Source: Pezicula radicicola (lineage: Eukaryota > Ascomycota > Leotiomycetes > Helotiales > Dermateaceae). From it: DNA of 64,000 nucleotides. Positions 22,490 to 34,878 of the stretch are shown piece after piece (positions within the stretch are counted from its first letter, which is position 1; each line of letters begins with the position of its first letter). Below the pieces are notes generated by a model. That model had not been told where the DNA came from, did no database searches, and saw nothing but the letters and a program-made list of their open reading frames with translations. The stretch lies in contig PDUO01000006.1 of NCBI GenBank assembly GCA_003008705.1, positions 877,295 to 941,294 of the forward strand, read 5' to 3'. Position numbers and translations under genes: made by a program.

Positions 22490-23768
22490 ATGACCCCGAC
22501 AATACCACGACAACAATGGCTGCAAGCTCTCGTCTCCCGACTGCCACCGCAACTTCGATTCCTTCCTTTCCCCGCAGCTCGAATCATAGCTATTCTCGCC
22601 GTCGTCAATGCTCTCGTATGGGTCGCTGTAGCCATCGTTCTCCGTTCGCACCCTCTCCTGTCCTCCTCTGCGCTCTTATCCTACACCCTTGGTCTTCGAC
22701 ATGCGCTAGACGCAGACCACATCTCTGCCATCGATTTGATGACTCGGCGTTTAGTTGCGACTGGTTCCAAACCCGTCACGGTTGGCATGTTCTTCAGTCT
22801 AGGACACTCGACCATCGTCATCATTACATGCATCGTGGTAGCTGCGACCTCAGGGGCACTGGAGAACCGGTTTGAAGGTTTTCGGAATGTCGGCGGCATA
22901 ATTGGGACAGCCGTTAGTGCAGGCGTGCTGATATTGCTTGGGATTGGCAATGCTTGGATTCTGTGGAAACTCATACAAAGGATGAAGCAAGTGCTGAAAG
23001 AAGAAGTGGGATCCGATCACATAGATCCAGCTGGTGCTGCGGGGTTCAATCTTGAGGGTGGAGGAATAATGGTAAGGCTGTTCAAAAGAGTGTTCAAGAT
23101 GATAGATAGGCCTTGGAAGATGTATCCTTTGGGAGTACTCTTTGGTCTTGGCTTTGACACAAGCAGCGAGGTTGCTGTTCTGGGTATTGCATCGGTTCAA
23201 GGTGCTCAAGGAACAAGCATTTGGCTTATCCTGATCTTCCCCCTTCTATTTACTGGTATGATTCGTTTTTCAAGCTTTCCTTTAATTCTGCTACTATGAC
23301 GGATTGTGTTTTCTTACAACTGATCCATTAATAATAGCTGGCATGTGCCTCCTCGATACGACTGATGGTGCACTGATGATGACTCTCTACACCTCCACTT
23401 CCCTAGCTCGAGATACGATAGCTATCCTCTACTACTCGATCGTTCTAAGTGCGATCACAGTGTTTGTAGCTCTTTGTATTGGGACCATTCAGCTGCTATC
23501 TCTCATAGCAAATTTCTCGACTGGGTCATTCTGGGATGGTGTGGATACCATCGGTGATCATTTCGATATCATTGGAGGTGCTATTTGCGGAGCTTTTGTT
23601 GTTTTCGGCGCACTTTCTGTGATATTGTATGGCCCCTGGAGAAGAAGGGTTGATCGAGGACGCCATGCGTTTTTAGAAGGAGTCGAGCTACAGGAAGTAT
23701 TCAAAGGTACAGAGTGCGAGAAGGCTGTTGATACAAACGAAGTACGCGAGGTTGATGGAGTCAAGTGA
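22490..23768 (+). CDS. High-affinity nickel/cobalt transporter (NiCoT)
   Basis: Membrane permease of the NiCoT/NicO family that imports Ni2+ or Co2+. Two exons (22490-23255, 23338-23768; 82-nt intron) give 398 residues. The defining HX4DH motif is in RHALDADHISAIDL; further signatures are FSLGHSTIVI, LFGLGFDTSSEVAVLG and the segment AGMCLLDTTDGALM, which is created by the splice. About eight hydrophobic helices are separated by a basic cytosolic loop (residues about 180-225). The ATG at 22490 follows the frame's longer upstream extension but is the one that matches family starts. Nickel import in fungi serves urease. Intact. Confidence 0.93.
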
Positions 23769-24258
23769 TTCGATTACTGCAGGAGTTCCCTGCCGCACAA
23801 GACCTCTCAGCAAGATGTACCATGTTAATTTCTTTTCAAGACAGTATTTTAAATAGCTACCTATCTATTGACATTCAAGAGATAGGTTTGAGTAGCTTAC
23901 TTGATTTGAAATTTAAGTAGATAACTCACTTAATTTAAGTAACTTGTTTGCATTTCAACTTAACCTACTTGGTTTGGGTAACTCAGTCCTCCAAGAGTAT
24001 GTTGCAGGATATGCACAGAAATGCACAGATATGCACGTAAGATAAAAAGTGATGGGTATCATGAAACAGATCACTTTCTTTGAGCTGAGCTGGCACTTTA
24101 GAAGCTTATTGCGAACGCCTTCATCTTTGAGCTTAGGGTCACCATTTACGACCTATTTTGGCAATCTCATATGAATGAATTTCTACTTCATCGCCCAACG
24201 CGCTTTCCTTCTCATCTCGACCAAAACACAACACAACCAAAAGCTTCGTCCCCCGTAT
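23769..24258. other. Intergenic spacer
   Basis: AT-rich, with loosely repeated AAGTA/TTTAAGTA motifs around 23860-23990 and a doubled ATGCACAGA motif near 24012-24030. No gene is supported. Confidence 0.45.
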
Positions 24259-25575
24259 ATGGACGAAGCCTCTATTCAGCTTCTCTACGAGTTCTACCAA
24301 GCAACAGCAACCACTCACGTTGATCACACAGAGATGGCATCTCCTTCGGCCTCTTCTGATTCGTCAGCCGCGACTCCAAATGGCCCTTCAACTCCACAAA
24401 CTTCGCCAGCTCAGGGTCCAAACCTTGGTACTGTTGGGTTCCCGAGGAGTCCTATTGACGCGATTCACTCGTACGTATACCCGCCGTGCTCTTGTGTCTT
24501 TACCATCACTCTCCGAATCTGTTCACTTTCACCTTTCACGTTCTTGGTCTCACTCTTCACTCCCATTTTCACTTCCACTCACTATCGATTTCAAAAGAAG
24601 CTACTAAAATTTGATGTCATCATGGATAGGTCCTTACTCTCAGGTCGATTCTCAGACCTGATGGTCCTCCACGGCTCACAGAAATGGAGCGCCCATAAAC
24701 TAGTCATCTGCTCACAATCATCAATCCTCGAGTCAATGATCGAACAACACATGGAAAACATCAACAACAAACCCCTAATCGACCTCTCACCCTACGACGC
24801 AGAAGCCAGTCATAAATTAATGGAATACCTATACAGCGGTACCTATACCTCAACATACGACAACGCTCTCTTCGCACCTTCCTTCTCTCTTCATCTTCAT
24901 ACCAATATCTTCACTCTCGCTTCTAAGTTTCAGGTCTTGGGGCTTGTTAAACTTGCTGTGGCTAATTTTAGGGCTACGCTTGCTGAGAGGGTTAAGGAGT
25001 TGGATGTTTATTTTGATGTTGTGGGGAAGGTTTATGCTGAGGGTTCTGGTGTTGGTGGTGTTGGTGGGGAGGAGAAGGCTGGACCGGATAATTTGAGAGG
25101 GGTTGTTGTTGAGATTGCGGTTGTTGAGATGGGGGGCTTGCTTGGGAATGAGGTTGTCAGGAAGAGGTTGTTTGAGGTTTGTCTTTTGCTTTGTTTTTGG
25201 AGGTGATGTTACTATGGACTTTTGTTTTTGCTTGTCTTTAGTCTTTGGCTTTTTGGCCTTCTGGGTGGGATGTCCTGCTAATTGTTTTCGGAAACAGGTG
25301 ATGAACGCTTGTCCGGAATTCCAGGCTGATGTCCTGCAGGGCTTGTTAAGAACAAGACCGGTGGAAATGGAGGTACAGGTATGCAGAACCAGTATCCTTT
25401 CACTCTTCCAACCCTCTCTCTTCAGCAATGGAATTGGAGATGAGAGAGGTAATTTGCTAATATGTGATAATAGATTTTGTGTCCAGATTGTGGTGCTCAA
25501 CCCCCTCACGACCCATATGAGATTAACCTTGACTGTCGGGGTTGTGGCAAACAAAGAACTTTGGAATTCTACTGA
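24259..25575 (+). CDS. BTB/POZ domain protein with C-terminal zinc ribbon
   Basis: Four exons (24259-24470, 24630-25176, 25298-25378, 25474-25575) give 313 residues in phase. A Ser/Thr/Pro-rich N-terminus leads to a BTB domain that begins just after the first splice: SGRFSDLMVLHGSQKWSAHK, then LVICSQSSILESMIE and LMEYLYSGTY. A helical middle follows and the end holds two CxxC pairs (CPDCG and CRGCG, spaced about 18 residues) that would bind one zinc ion. Fungal BTB proteins of this kind are usually adaptors for cullin-3 ligases or chromatin factors; the partner is unknown. The start is uncertain: in-frame ATGs also lie upstream at 24175 and downstream at 24334. Confidence 0.8.
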
Positions 25576-25893
25576 CCTGAGTTCTGGATTTCGGTGTTTT
25601 GAAAGGATTGGCTGTTGGTGTAATATGGATACAAGGAAGAATGACTGAATGAGAGCTCTATTGGCTGTTTATGGATTATTGCCATATGTAGAAATCACCG
25701 CCGACTGTGAACAAGGTATGGGAGAGGATGGATATCTAGATATCTATGGAGTTGAGTACAAGGGTATCAAACAATGCTTTCTGATAAAAGCAATAATTGC
25801 CAACCTCCTAGTTAGGTTACAAAATAAAATATTTTCTCTTCATCAACGCCTCCCAACATTAAGATCGAATTAAGAAGTCCCCAATTGCAGTAT
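25576..25893. other. Convergent intergenic spacer
   Basis: 318 bases between convergent BTB and MFS genes; no feature seen. Confidence 0.5.
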
Positions 25894-27288
25894 TTAGGCT
25901 TTCGAGATAAAAGCACTGCTCAGCTTTAAGCGAGCAACCACCAAAGCAAAACCTCCCAAAATGAGAGCTAGACCAGAAAATAGCGAAAGACCAAGATATC
26001 CATACGCATCCAGAACCTGACCATTTATTGGTGTACCAATAAGGCCAGCAATAGACAGGAAGCTCATCTCAGCACCCATGGCAATTCCATACTGCTGAGG
26101 CTTCACAACCATAGCCGCACATGCACTCTGCAAACTAATGACCGCTCCAGATGAAAATCCATAAGCGAGCGACAAAACCACAATACCACCAACACTAATA
26201 GCCTTTGTCCAACAAGCACAGATGATACCCGAGAAAACAGCGGCGAATATCATAACGTTAAAAGGTCCGATACGATCAGCTAGTATACCGGGTAAAATCC
26301 GTCCGAACAGAGAAGCGGCGTTGACGATAGAGACCATATAGAATGCCATGTTTTCGTCGAGCCCGAGTGAGACGGTATATGGCGTTACATAGAAGAATAT
26401 GGTGAAGAGTCCTAGATATACGAAGAATAGGCCTAGGGCTAGGATTATTAGAACGGGATGTTTTAGACAGGTGAAATCTGGTGCTTGTTTTGTATATCCG
26501 ACAGCGCGTGCTGGTTGTCGAATTGTAAGACATGCTGTACCGAGTAATGGAATCATCATGAATGCTACTGTTCGTACCGTCCAACCGAAACTGATTTCAT
26601 CCAACAGACGATGGAGTGCTATGGGCCAGATTACTCCGCCTAGTGAGGAACCTGATACTATTATTCCGAGACAGAGGGATCGGTGGATCACGAAGTATTG
26701 GGAGACTGTTGCGAGGGTTGGGAGTATTACGAAGGATATTCCGATTCCGAGGAGGAGGGCTTGTGTGAGGAAGAGTTGGTAGTATTGTTTACTGAGGGAG
26801 GTCATGAAGAGGGCGAATATCATTACTGTTGAGCCGCTCCAGAGGAGTATCTATTTTTTCTATTTAGGATTTATGAATTGTACCTATGGATGAGAGAGTT
26901 AGTTGACTTACGCGAGGTCCATACTTATCATTTAGAAAGCCTGAGATGAGTGTTCCGCCAAATAGACAGAAGACATTGAAGGAGCCGAGCCAGGAGATAC
27001 TTGATGCTGTCTTATTCGAGAGGAATGATTGGGCGTAGTATTCTTGGAATACACCGAATGCGTTTATGAAACCTACCGAGCAAAACATTACGGCAAATGC
27101 TCCGATGAGAGCGAGGTTTGCTCGTGGTCTGTTTAAAGTTAGTTACTTGGATCTTGGTAGAGGAAAGGAGATATCTCGGGCTTGACTAACGTGAACTCAG
27201 ATGAGGGCTTAGGTGTGGAGGTTCCCGTCTCCGCAGATACATTGTCGTTCTGGGGAAATTTCTCTGGGGTTATTGTTTCTTGTGACAT
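25894..27288 (-). CDS. MFS transporter, monocarboxylate-porter (MCT/MCH) type
   Basis: Twelve-helix major-facilitator protein of the monocarboxylate porter branch. Three exons (27288-27191, 27128-26912, 26850-25894; introns 62 and 61 nt) give 423 residues. A hydrophilic N-terminus (about 35 residues) precedes GAFAVMFCSVGFINAFGVFQ and EYYAQSFLSNKTASSISWLG, the helix 1-2 pattern of MCT-like proteins. NDKYGPR is the family's loop 2-3 motif, LGGVIWPIALHRL lies in helix 5, and GFSSGAVISLQSAC in the C-half. Fungal members carry monocarboxylates, riboflavin or secondary metabolites. It is divergent from the Zn2Cys6 regulator at 27992, which may control it (inference). Intact. Confidence 0.9.
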
Positions 27289-27991
27289 GGTGGGATATTT
27301 GTTGAATTAGAGTATGATTTTTGTATTGGAAGAAAGCGGTTGATACTGAGATGAAGGAGGATGAGAGTTCTGAGGAACGCAGTTCATACTTATTCTGCCT
27401 CAGTCACCACTAGAGGTTCAAAGCACACATTACCCCGATTATGGCGCCCAGTATCTGATGCTCTTAAGCCTTACCATAGCCTTGTCATAGCCTTGCACTT
27501 CCATGGACTCTCCATTGTAGAGGTCTCAAACTGACGACTAATATGTCGTAGAAGAAGGGACGGGGGGCTCAGCAGGGGATCTTCTGAACTCTGTAGGGTA
27601 CTTTGGCCGACTTGGGCAAGTTTCCCCTTCAGAAGCTAACATATCCGTGGACTGTCCGGAACCATGCTGTAAAGGGTGAGGCACGAAGAGCTGTCGAATG
27701 TGATAAGAAGCACGTTTCGTGATGATCGAGGAACGGTGTAGCTTTAAGCGAGGGAATAAGGGGGGATTTCTCGGAACCTCCTCGGACGCTAAACTTGATG
27801 CGTAGAAGATCTCATCACGTGATAGCAAATTGAGGAGAAGATCCGAAATTTCCGCGGATTGTTGCATCTTCCACCACTCTTCACATTTTTTGCTTCACCT
27901 AAGGTAACGTACGTAACGCCGCACACCCAATCCTCCTCATTGTGAAGCGTTGGGTAAGCAGTCAGCTGCCTAATCAAAAAGCTTGTTCGAT
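27289..27991. promoter_or_regulatory. Shared divergent promoter, MFS transporter and Zn2Cys6 regulator
   Basis: 703 bases between two divergent starts. Inverted CCTC/GAGG and CGG-containing segments occur around 27540-27640 and 27760-27860, but I cannot assign a specific operator. The arrangement is the usual one for a transporter and its regulator. Confidence 0.45.
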
Positions 27992-30914
27992 ATGAAGCGA
28001 TCGACGGACTCGGTGGAACCAGAGCCAGCGCACAAAGTCGCTCGGGCGGCACGGAGACAGGTACGACCACAAGAGCCTCAATTCCATTTATATATCCGCG
28101 TTGAATGGGGAATCCACAACTGACTTCACGATGATTTATTCTGCATAGGATCCAGTATCTTGCTTATTCTGCAGGACTAAGGCAAGCGATTGCTAAGAAA
28201 GCACCAAGACGACTACTAATCTACACCCAAGAAATTGAAATGTGACCGAATGACACCCTGCTCGAATTGTCGAGCCAGGAAACGTGTTTGTGTATCAGCA
28301 AATGGTAGGCTTCATCTGATAACCATCTCATACTTTAAGGCATTGCTGATTATGCCAAGATCCGTCGCATACCTTTGAAGGAACGCATGATTCTTCTGGC
28401 TCTTCTAGCTCAGCAATCCCAAGGTACTTTTGCCTCATGGAATCCTGGAAAATGGATGATACTTACCAAATCTGAGCAGCCAATCTATAGAGGAACTCAA
28501 TTCTAGATTGCAGCGACTCGAAGACCTACTTGCCACTACAAACGTTGCTAATGCTGCTCTTCAGAAGCAAGTCGAGCAGAGCTCAGCTCAAGGTGAGTTT
28601 GGGGGATTCATTTATACTTCATCTGTTTTCTAAAACTCGGCAACGGATATGCTGTATATCCGAGTCGAAGTCTCGCTCTTTGTTAAGCCCGTGCTCCGAA
28701 TGTGTACTTAGGCTTTTGTTCGGTCGTTGATATCGACTCGGACTCTCCGCGCAAGCTTACGAGCTGGCAACTTGGCACACTAACAAGAAGACTAGTACCC
28801 CACAAAGTGGAATCATCTGGGGATGATGTGGAGCTTTCCAAGACCGTTGTGTGGCTGGAGACGGATGCCTTTGACTATAAGCCTTCTGTATCTGAGATGG
28901 ATTCCATCGTAAGTGGTTTGGATTTCAATGTGGTGAAAGTTGTATTAACAATCTATTCTCAAAGAACAATCCTTCCACGCCTCATGGTCAATCACCCTCC
29001 GACACATTTGCGTCCTCATTTCTACCTCTCATTTCACCGCCGACTGACCCAGGACTGCTGGAACATCAGAGCATATGTTCGTTATTACCAGCACGTCAAC
29101 AGGCCAAACTCCTGGTCAAATACTATGGCGACAACGTGAACTGGATCTACCACATCCTTCATATACCGACAGTCTACTCTATGCTTGATACAGTGTACAC
29201 TGCGGTAGAACAGCATCAACAACCTGAGTATGGACAATTGTCACTTGTATCAACGGTCTTCGCCTTAAGCGCTTACTTTGGCTATTCGTCGCCTGGATTT
29301 CAATTCACCAATGCTCAAGCCAAGGAATACTCTCATCGTTGGACATCTCTCGCACAAGCGGCTTTGTCCGCCTCAAACTACATCAACATACCGTCTATTG
29401 AGACAATCCAATCTGTCATACTGCTTTCGCAACATATATTGCCTAATGTTGGGGCCATCGCTACTTTCAGAACGTTATTGTCAACAGCGATGCATTCGGC
29501 TCGCTCCCTTCAACTCCATCGCCTCGATTCTCATGCGAATAAGAAGCGAAGGGAGGGTACACAGGTTGATTGGGTTGATTTGGAAATTAAGAGAAGATTA
29601 TGGTGGCATCTAGCATCGAGTGACTGGTAAGAGATTTCTTTCTTCTCACCTCCGTGTGTTCTTGAAGCTTCTTAAATTCCATCGGAGTCTGGACTGTACT
29701 TTAATCTAGTGATTGAACTTGTCTTTGGGGATAACAAGAGAAGATTGGAATCCTTTGTCCTGTTATATTCTTAGCCTTGGAAAATACTCTAACATTACTA
29801 TAGGATGTTGTCTTTCATGAGTGGTGCGCAATGTGGGACTTACATGATTCATCCAAAACAAATGAACGTGGATTACCCAGCAAACGTCGATGACGATGCA
29901 ATAGGAACTACAGGAGACTATGCACAGCCAATAGAAGTCGCCACCGAGATGACATACTTCATCTTCAGGAACCAAATTTCAGAGGTTTTCCGAGACATTG
30001 TTGATGCCTCCTCAGAGGCCGGCTGTGAGCTAGAGGATCTCTCATATGACACAGTCCTCGAATTCGATAAGAGACTTCACCAGCTCATGAACGACGCCCC
30101 GCTCTTCTTCAAGTTCGACCCCAGGAATCGATCAATGAATGAATCCATTGATCAGAAAATGCCCTTACTAGCATATCAGCGCAACATGAGCCAATTCGGT
30201 CTTCACACACGACTCTCACGTCTCCATCGACCATATCTCGCCCGAGGAGCCCACGACCCACGTTATTCTTATAGTCGCATTGTATGCCTCCGCTCAGCAC
30301 GCACAGTCATAGAACTAGGCGCACAAATGACAAAACCAAGCAGCTCTTTCCAACCAATAAGAGTATGGACTATTGTACATCACATATTTGTCTCTACAGT
30401 TATTCTAGTCATGGATTACTGCTTCAACCGTGAGGACCCACAGGCGTCACAACGGAGAGAGGAGATCCTCGAATGCTTCCGCATATTAGAAAGGAGTCAA
30501 GAAGAGAGCACAATAGCACGTCAAGGTCTTAAACAACTACGCGAATTCCTTAACTGCAGAAAATGGAAAGCTGCGAATGACAAGAGAACCAGTATCAGTG
30601 GTCCTCTTCCTGGTCCCCTCGAGCCAGCTTATGATGCCCCAACAATGAACACGCAACCTGGACCTCTAGTTGATACCAACGGTAACGGCAATCCCATACC
30701 AGCTGTACCGCCACAGTCACAATCTTATGGATATCAACCCTGTGAACCATTTACAGGGTATGAATTTGGCAATCAGGCGCTTCAACAAAACCCACAGCAA
30801 TGGCTCACAGCAGATGATTCTCTGTTAGAGTATTTGAACTTTGACGCGAACTTGGACAGTGCTGAGTGGGATACGCTGTTTCAAAACGTGGAGGGGAATA
30901 ATCCACTCTATTGA
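27992..30914 (+). CDS. Zn2Cys6 transcription factor with fungal-specific domain
   Basis: Eight exons: 27992-28060, 28149-28181, 28232-28304, 28360-28423, 28477-28592, 28712-28908, 28965-29626, 29804-30914. They sum to 2325 nt, 774 residues. The binuclear zinc cluster is at residues 28-54 (C-x2-C-x6-C-x5-C-x2-C-x6-C: CLFCRTKKLKC, DRMTPCSNCRARKRVC) and is assembled from three exons. The 50-nt intron after 28181 uses a GC donor (AAG/GCAAGC) instead of GT. A heptad-like linker follows (IEELNSRLQRLEDLLA). The middle-homology region (VYSMLDTVYTAV, KRRLWWHLASSDW) is the Fungal_trans domain. The C-terminus is Gln/Asn/Pro-rich with an acidic end, as in an activation domain. Nuclear; target genes probably include its divergent MFS neighbour and possibly the downstream P450. 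Confidence 0.9.
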
Positions 30915-31371
30915 TTGCAGGTTTGAGACATGGGGAGCTAGCGAGGCATACTTCATGGAGGTGGATAATATATTCCCGTGCTGGACATTTGGGTTGTTTA
31001 TAACTGTGCTTTTCTAGACGTAAATACAATAGACATAGAATAGAGAAATATAGACTAGATTTCCTACTAAAAGAAAAGGGCTATGTTAATACTAAATTTA
31101 GAGTAAGTCTTCCCTGTGCTTAGAAGTGCACTGTAGAATTGGACTTCAAGATAATATCTTATTCGCTCGCTTAAGTCCCAACTCCAACCGCGTAGTAGAG
31201 CTAAGGTCTTGTGCTTAATAATTCCCTTAATAATCCCTTAACGTCCAATTTATACGGTAGCTAACAAGGAAAAAGTCAACAAGTCATTTTTGAATCAACA
31301 AGTCCCTCCGGCGTTCCGTAGTACAGCTCTTTTATGAGTGCGGCTTTTCCTGTCCACAACGAGGTAGGGTA
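30915..31371. other. Intergenic spacer upstream of the P450
   Basis: About 460 bases, AT-rich. No gene seen; presumably the terminator of the regulator and the promoter of the P450. Confidence 0.5.
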
Positions 31372-33663
31372 ATGTCAAGAACGATGAACATCATGGGACT
31401 GTCTTTTAACCCCATTACGATCGGTCTAGCTCTTCTAGGAGTATTTCTCCTGAGAAAACTGCTCAAATTTGGTATGAGGCCAAAGGACTATCCTCCAGGT
31501 AACCATCTCCGGACCTATATCGGTCAAAATGTTGAAGAGGAACTGCGTGAGATAACTGAAATTGAAGGTCCACCAACACTTCCAATCATTGGGAATCTAC
31601 TACAGATGGCAATGGTCAAACCAGGAACTTTACACCTGGCATTTTCGGAATGGGGCAAGAAATGTAAGAGCATGGGATTAGTCCAGGAAGTATACGGAGA
31701 CTAACTGATTACAGATGGACCTGTCTTCTCATTAAAAATTGGAGCGATGACTATAATCGTTCTGAATAAGGATCAACCGGTGAAAGATTTGCTTGATAAA
31801 CGAAGCAATATTTATTCGTGCAGAATGGACAATCTGTTACGGAAATTTGGTGATGGCTTGATGCTTGCTCTTAGAGACAATGATGAAATTTGGAAGCGTC
31901 AACGTAAGATGTATCATCTTTTGTTGAATGGGAATGTTGCAGATAAGTATCTTCCTTATCAGGTACTGTACAACCACTGCCACCCTTGGGGACCTTGAGT
32001 GAGTTGCATGTTAATTCTGTTCAATAGTCTTTTGAGACAACGCAGCTTTTATATGATTTCCTCGAGGGACCAAATGATGCCCATACGTTGATGCACCGGT
32101 ATACGACCAGCTTGGCTTCAACTATAGCATATGCTTGGAGAACAACTTCAATCGATCAACCGGAAGTAAAAACCATGAACAACGTAAGTTTTTTCCACAA
32201 CACGAACTTAGAATAAAGTAGTCTCCAAATTAACCTCATGCAAGTGGATTAAAGGGTGGACTGTTATCGGCGCACAGACACAAATCACAGAATGGTTCCC
32301 ATTCATACGTACAATCTACTGGTATATGCCAACGTGGCTGAGTTCGTCAAAAAAAGAAATCTGGCGGTTGATAGGTATCGAGAAGGATCTTTGGATGCGG
32401 TTGTTGAATAAGGCTAAGCAGAACGTTCGGGAAGGAAACAAAAGGCCTTGTAAGTGACTCGCAATTGTCCCATCTGCGGAGACTTCAAGTAACGGTTGTT
32501 TCACAGGCTTCGCTGTTGAAATGTTATTAAGCAATGAGAAGATTGATAGGAAAGAGGATGCTCTAACAGACTTGCAGACTGCGTTCAATGCGGGCCACGC
32601 ATTTGCGGCAGCCAGGTGAGTTGTTGGTCGCTTGACCAGGCACTCTAGGGAACCCAGTTAACAGTAAACAGTGACACGACGTTCAATACTCTCCTAGCAT
32701 TTGTCAAGGTGAGTGCTAACTCAGAGCCTGAGATATAGTTATGTTAACAGTATCTAGGCTATGATATTGTATCCTGATGTTCAAGCAAAGGCCCACGAAG
32801 AAATTGACCGAGTAATTGGTCAAAATCGAATGCCAGAGTGGAAAGATCGTGCAGATCTTCCGTACGTGCGAAGTATTGTTAAAGAGACACTACGATGTTC
32901 GTCTACAATCTTTTAAGATTTCTTCTTCGGTCTGACTAACATGACATTTAGGGCTCCCAACAACAGTGACTGGTGTACCACACTCAGTATCAAGAGATGA
33001 TGAGTACATGGGCTACAAGATCCCCAAACGCTCAGTAATATTCTTCAATGTTCGTTGCATTACAACTAGCTCCTATTACAATAAAATATCCGAGCAAAAC
33101 TAATTTTCCTTACAATAGACATGGGCAATCAACAACGATCCAGCACGAGTTCTAAATCCTCGAAGATTCGACCCATCGCGTTACTTAAATGATACAAGCG
33201 GATCAATGGAATCAGCATCTAATCATGATCCGGCCAAAAGAGATCATTTTAGCTTTGGTGCTGGTAGACGAATTTGTCCTGGTATTCATATTGCTGATCG
33301 TTCTTTATTTGTTGCTATATCGAGAATGCTTTGGGGTTATAGGATTGAGCAAGGGAGAGATGAGGAAGGTCGTTTTATTCCTCTTAATGCTGATGTTATG
33401 AATCCTGGGTTTGTGGCTGAACCTGAGGCTTATAGGTGATTCAATTCTCTTTACTTCTTTGTGTTACTTGTGGTTAAGGAGAGGAGACTGATAAGATCCA
33501 TAGTTCTCACTTTGTCCCTCGTACACCATATATTGAGAAGATGATTAGGGAAGAATGGACAAAGGCACGGACATTACTTGATGAGCAAGGAAATTATTCA
33601 GAGAAGTTCTATGAGGAGGTTTTTGGTACAAGTACAAAGGACTCAGTCGGTCTGACTAAATAA
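31372..33663 (+). CDS. Cytochrome P450 monooxygenase
   Basis: ER-anchored heme-thiolate oxygenase. Ten exons: 31372-31663, 31715-31962, 32028-32183, 32245-32449, 32507-32615, 32672-32708, 32758-32896, 32952-33049, 33119-33435, 33504-33663. They sum to 1761 nt, 586 residues. N-terminal membrane anchor (ITIGLALLGVFLLRKLL) and a proline hinge (GPPTLPIIGN). The I-helix reads AGHAFAAASDTT, with the oxygen-activating Thr; the K-helix ExxR is KETLR; RRFDPSRY stands where the PERF motif is expected; the heme loop is FSFGAGRRICPGIHIADRS. A C-terminal extension follows the heme domain. The overall pattern (GxP hinge, TTVTGVPHSV) resembles fungal O-methylsterigmatocystin-oxidoreductase-like P450s. Substrate unknown. 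Very intron-rich compared with neighbours. Same strand as, and next to, the Zn2Cys6 gene. Confidence 0.93.
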
Positions 33664-34319
33664 ACATGCGCGTTGCTTACCATAGGTAGTGTTGAATTGT
33701 TGGGTTGTTGAATGAAATGAGAATGTTGAAATCGTGTAATAGATGGTAATACTCTCTTTTAAAACTAAGTTCGGATTTTTGTGTCCAATTACTAGCTGGT
33801 GTTGTTAATGACATGTGTATGCACAATTATAATTACCTAAAATCTACTCCCCTAGAGCTGCTATTCAATATCATCATCACTCTGCTGTTGTCAAAATATA
33901 TTAAGTGCCCGGCTCTTTTCTTACTCGGATCTAAGTCATAGGTAGTGACGGATTGAGCCTTTTTGAGGTCACGTAAATCCTTAAGACACTTTTAACTATA
34001 TCTATCTATGAAACTAAAAAATTGTTTTGAGTAATCGACTGTAATTAAATATGAGTGAGTTACCGGTACACTTAAATTTAACATAGTGTAACTTACTATA
34101 CAGTACTCCTATGTGACCAGATATGCGTGCGCCCTACTAAAGTCTATATATCTGATACATAATATAAAGTACCTTGTAGACTAAGAATTCACAATATAGA
34201 CATTTTTACTTCCTGCATTCCCTTCAACCAAAACCACACAAATTCCCCCGATACATTCATCTCACAACTCCCCTCTCACCCCCTTCCATCCCATCCAAAA
34301 TCCCTCAAAACCTTACAAC
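33664..34319. other. Convergent AT-rich spacer
   Basis: About 650 bases between the P450 and the NIS1-like gene; pyrimidine-rich near 34200-34310. No gene is supported. Confidence 0.5.
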
Positions 34320-34878
34320 CTAAACAACGGTAACAGTAGTATTAAAAGTATTAACAACCGGTGTCGAGCTAACACCATACAAACTCAACACAGCAACAGA
34401 AATCAAAGCCGTCTCAGCCGGTGTACTCCCATCAATGGATACTGTGAAATGAATTGGATCTAATGTATTTGAGAGTGCGGGACCTAGGTACTCGGATGCG
34501 AAGACTGCTCCGAGTGTATCGGGATATCCGGGTGCTGGGGAGATACCGAATGCGGCGCCGACTGTTCATTATGTTAGTATTCCTTCTCAGCTTTTCTAGG
34601 ATTTGAGGTTTAGGATTGTTTGTTTGGATTTTAGCATTTAATTTCGTTTTTTTATTTTTGTTTTTTTGGGGCGGAGGGGAAGAGGAGGAATTAATGGGAT
34701 TTATGGAGTACGAACCATCGTATACTGTTTGAATATAATTGGCTGTTGTGAGTGTAATGGTGAATTCTTCACCAGCTGTTATTGTTGCTGGGGCGGTGAC
34801 GCCGGTGATTATTGCGGTGACGGAGGTTGTGAGGAGGGAGAGGGCAGAGAGGGAGAGGAGGGTTGGTCTGAATTGCAT
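34320..34878 (-). CDS. NIS1: NIS1-like secreted protein (candidate plant-interaction effector)
   Basis: Two exons (34878-34716 and 34561-34320) separated by a 154-nt intron give a 134-residue secreted protein. It starts with a cleavable signal peptide (about residues 1-22) followed by a beta-sandwich-like domain. The family marks I rely on are TITAGEEFTITLTT near the start, the YIQ segment before the splice, and the Gly/Ala/Pro-rich stretch plus EYLGP after it. This is the layout of necrosis-inducing secreted protein 1 (NIS1), a conserved fungal effector family reported to act on plant receptor-kinase signalling. Whether this copy has such activity is not known. It lies beside a repeat-rich AT desert, a common place for effectors. 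Other fungi that are not pathogens also carry family members. Confidence 0.8.

Noticed and set aside
22297..22875. 192-codon open frame overlapping the nickel transporter start
   Set aside because: Shadow of the NiCoT gene in another frame; the true product has the HX4DH motif.
24850..25554. 234-codon minus-strand open frame
   Set aside because: Antisense shadow of the BTB gene; composition is low-complexity Thr/Asn/Lys.
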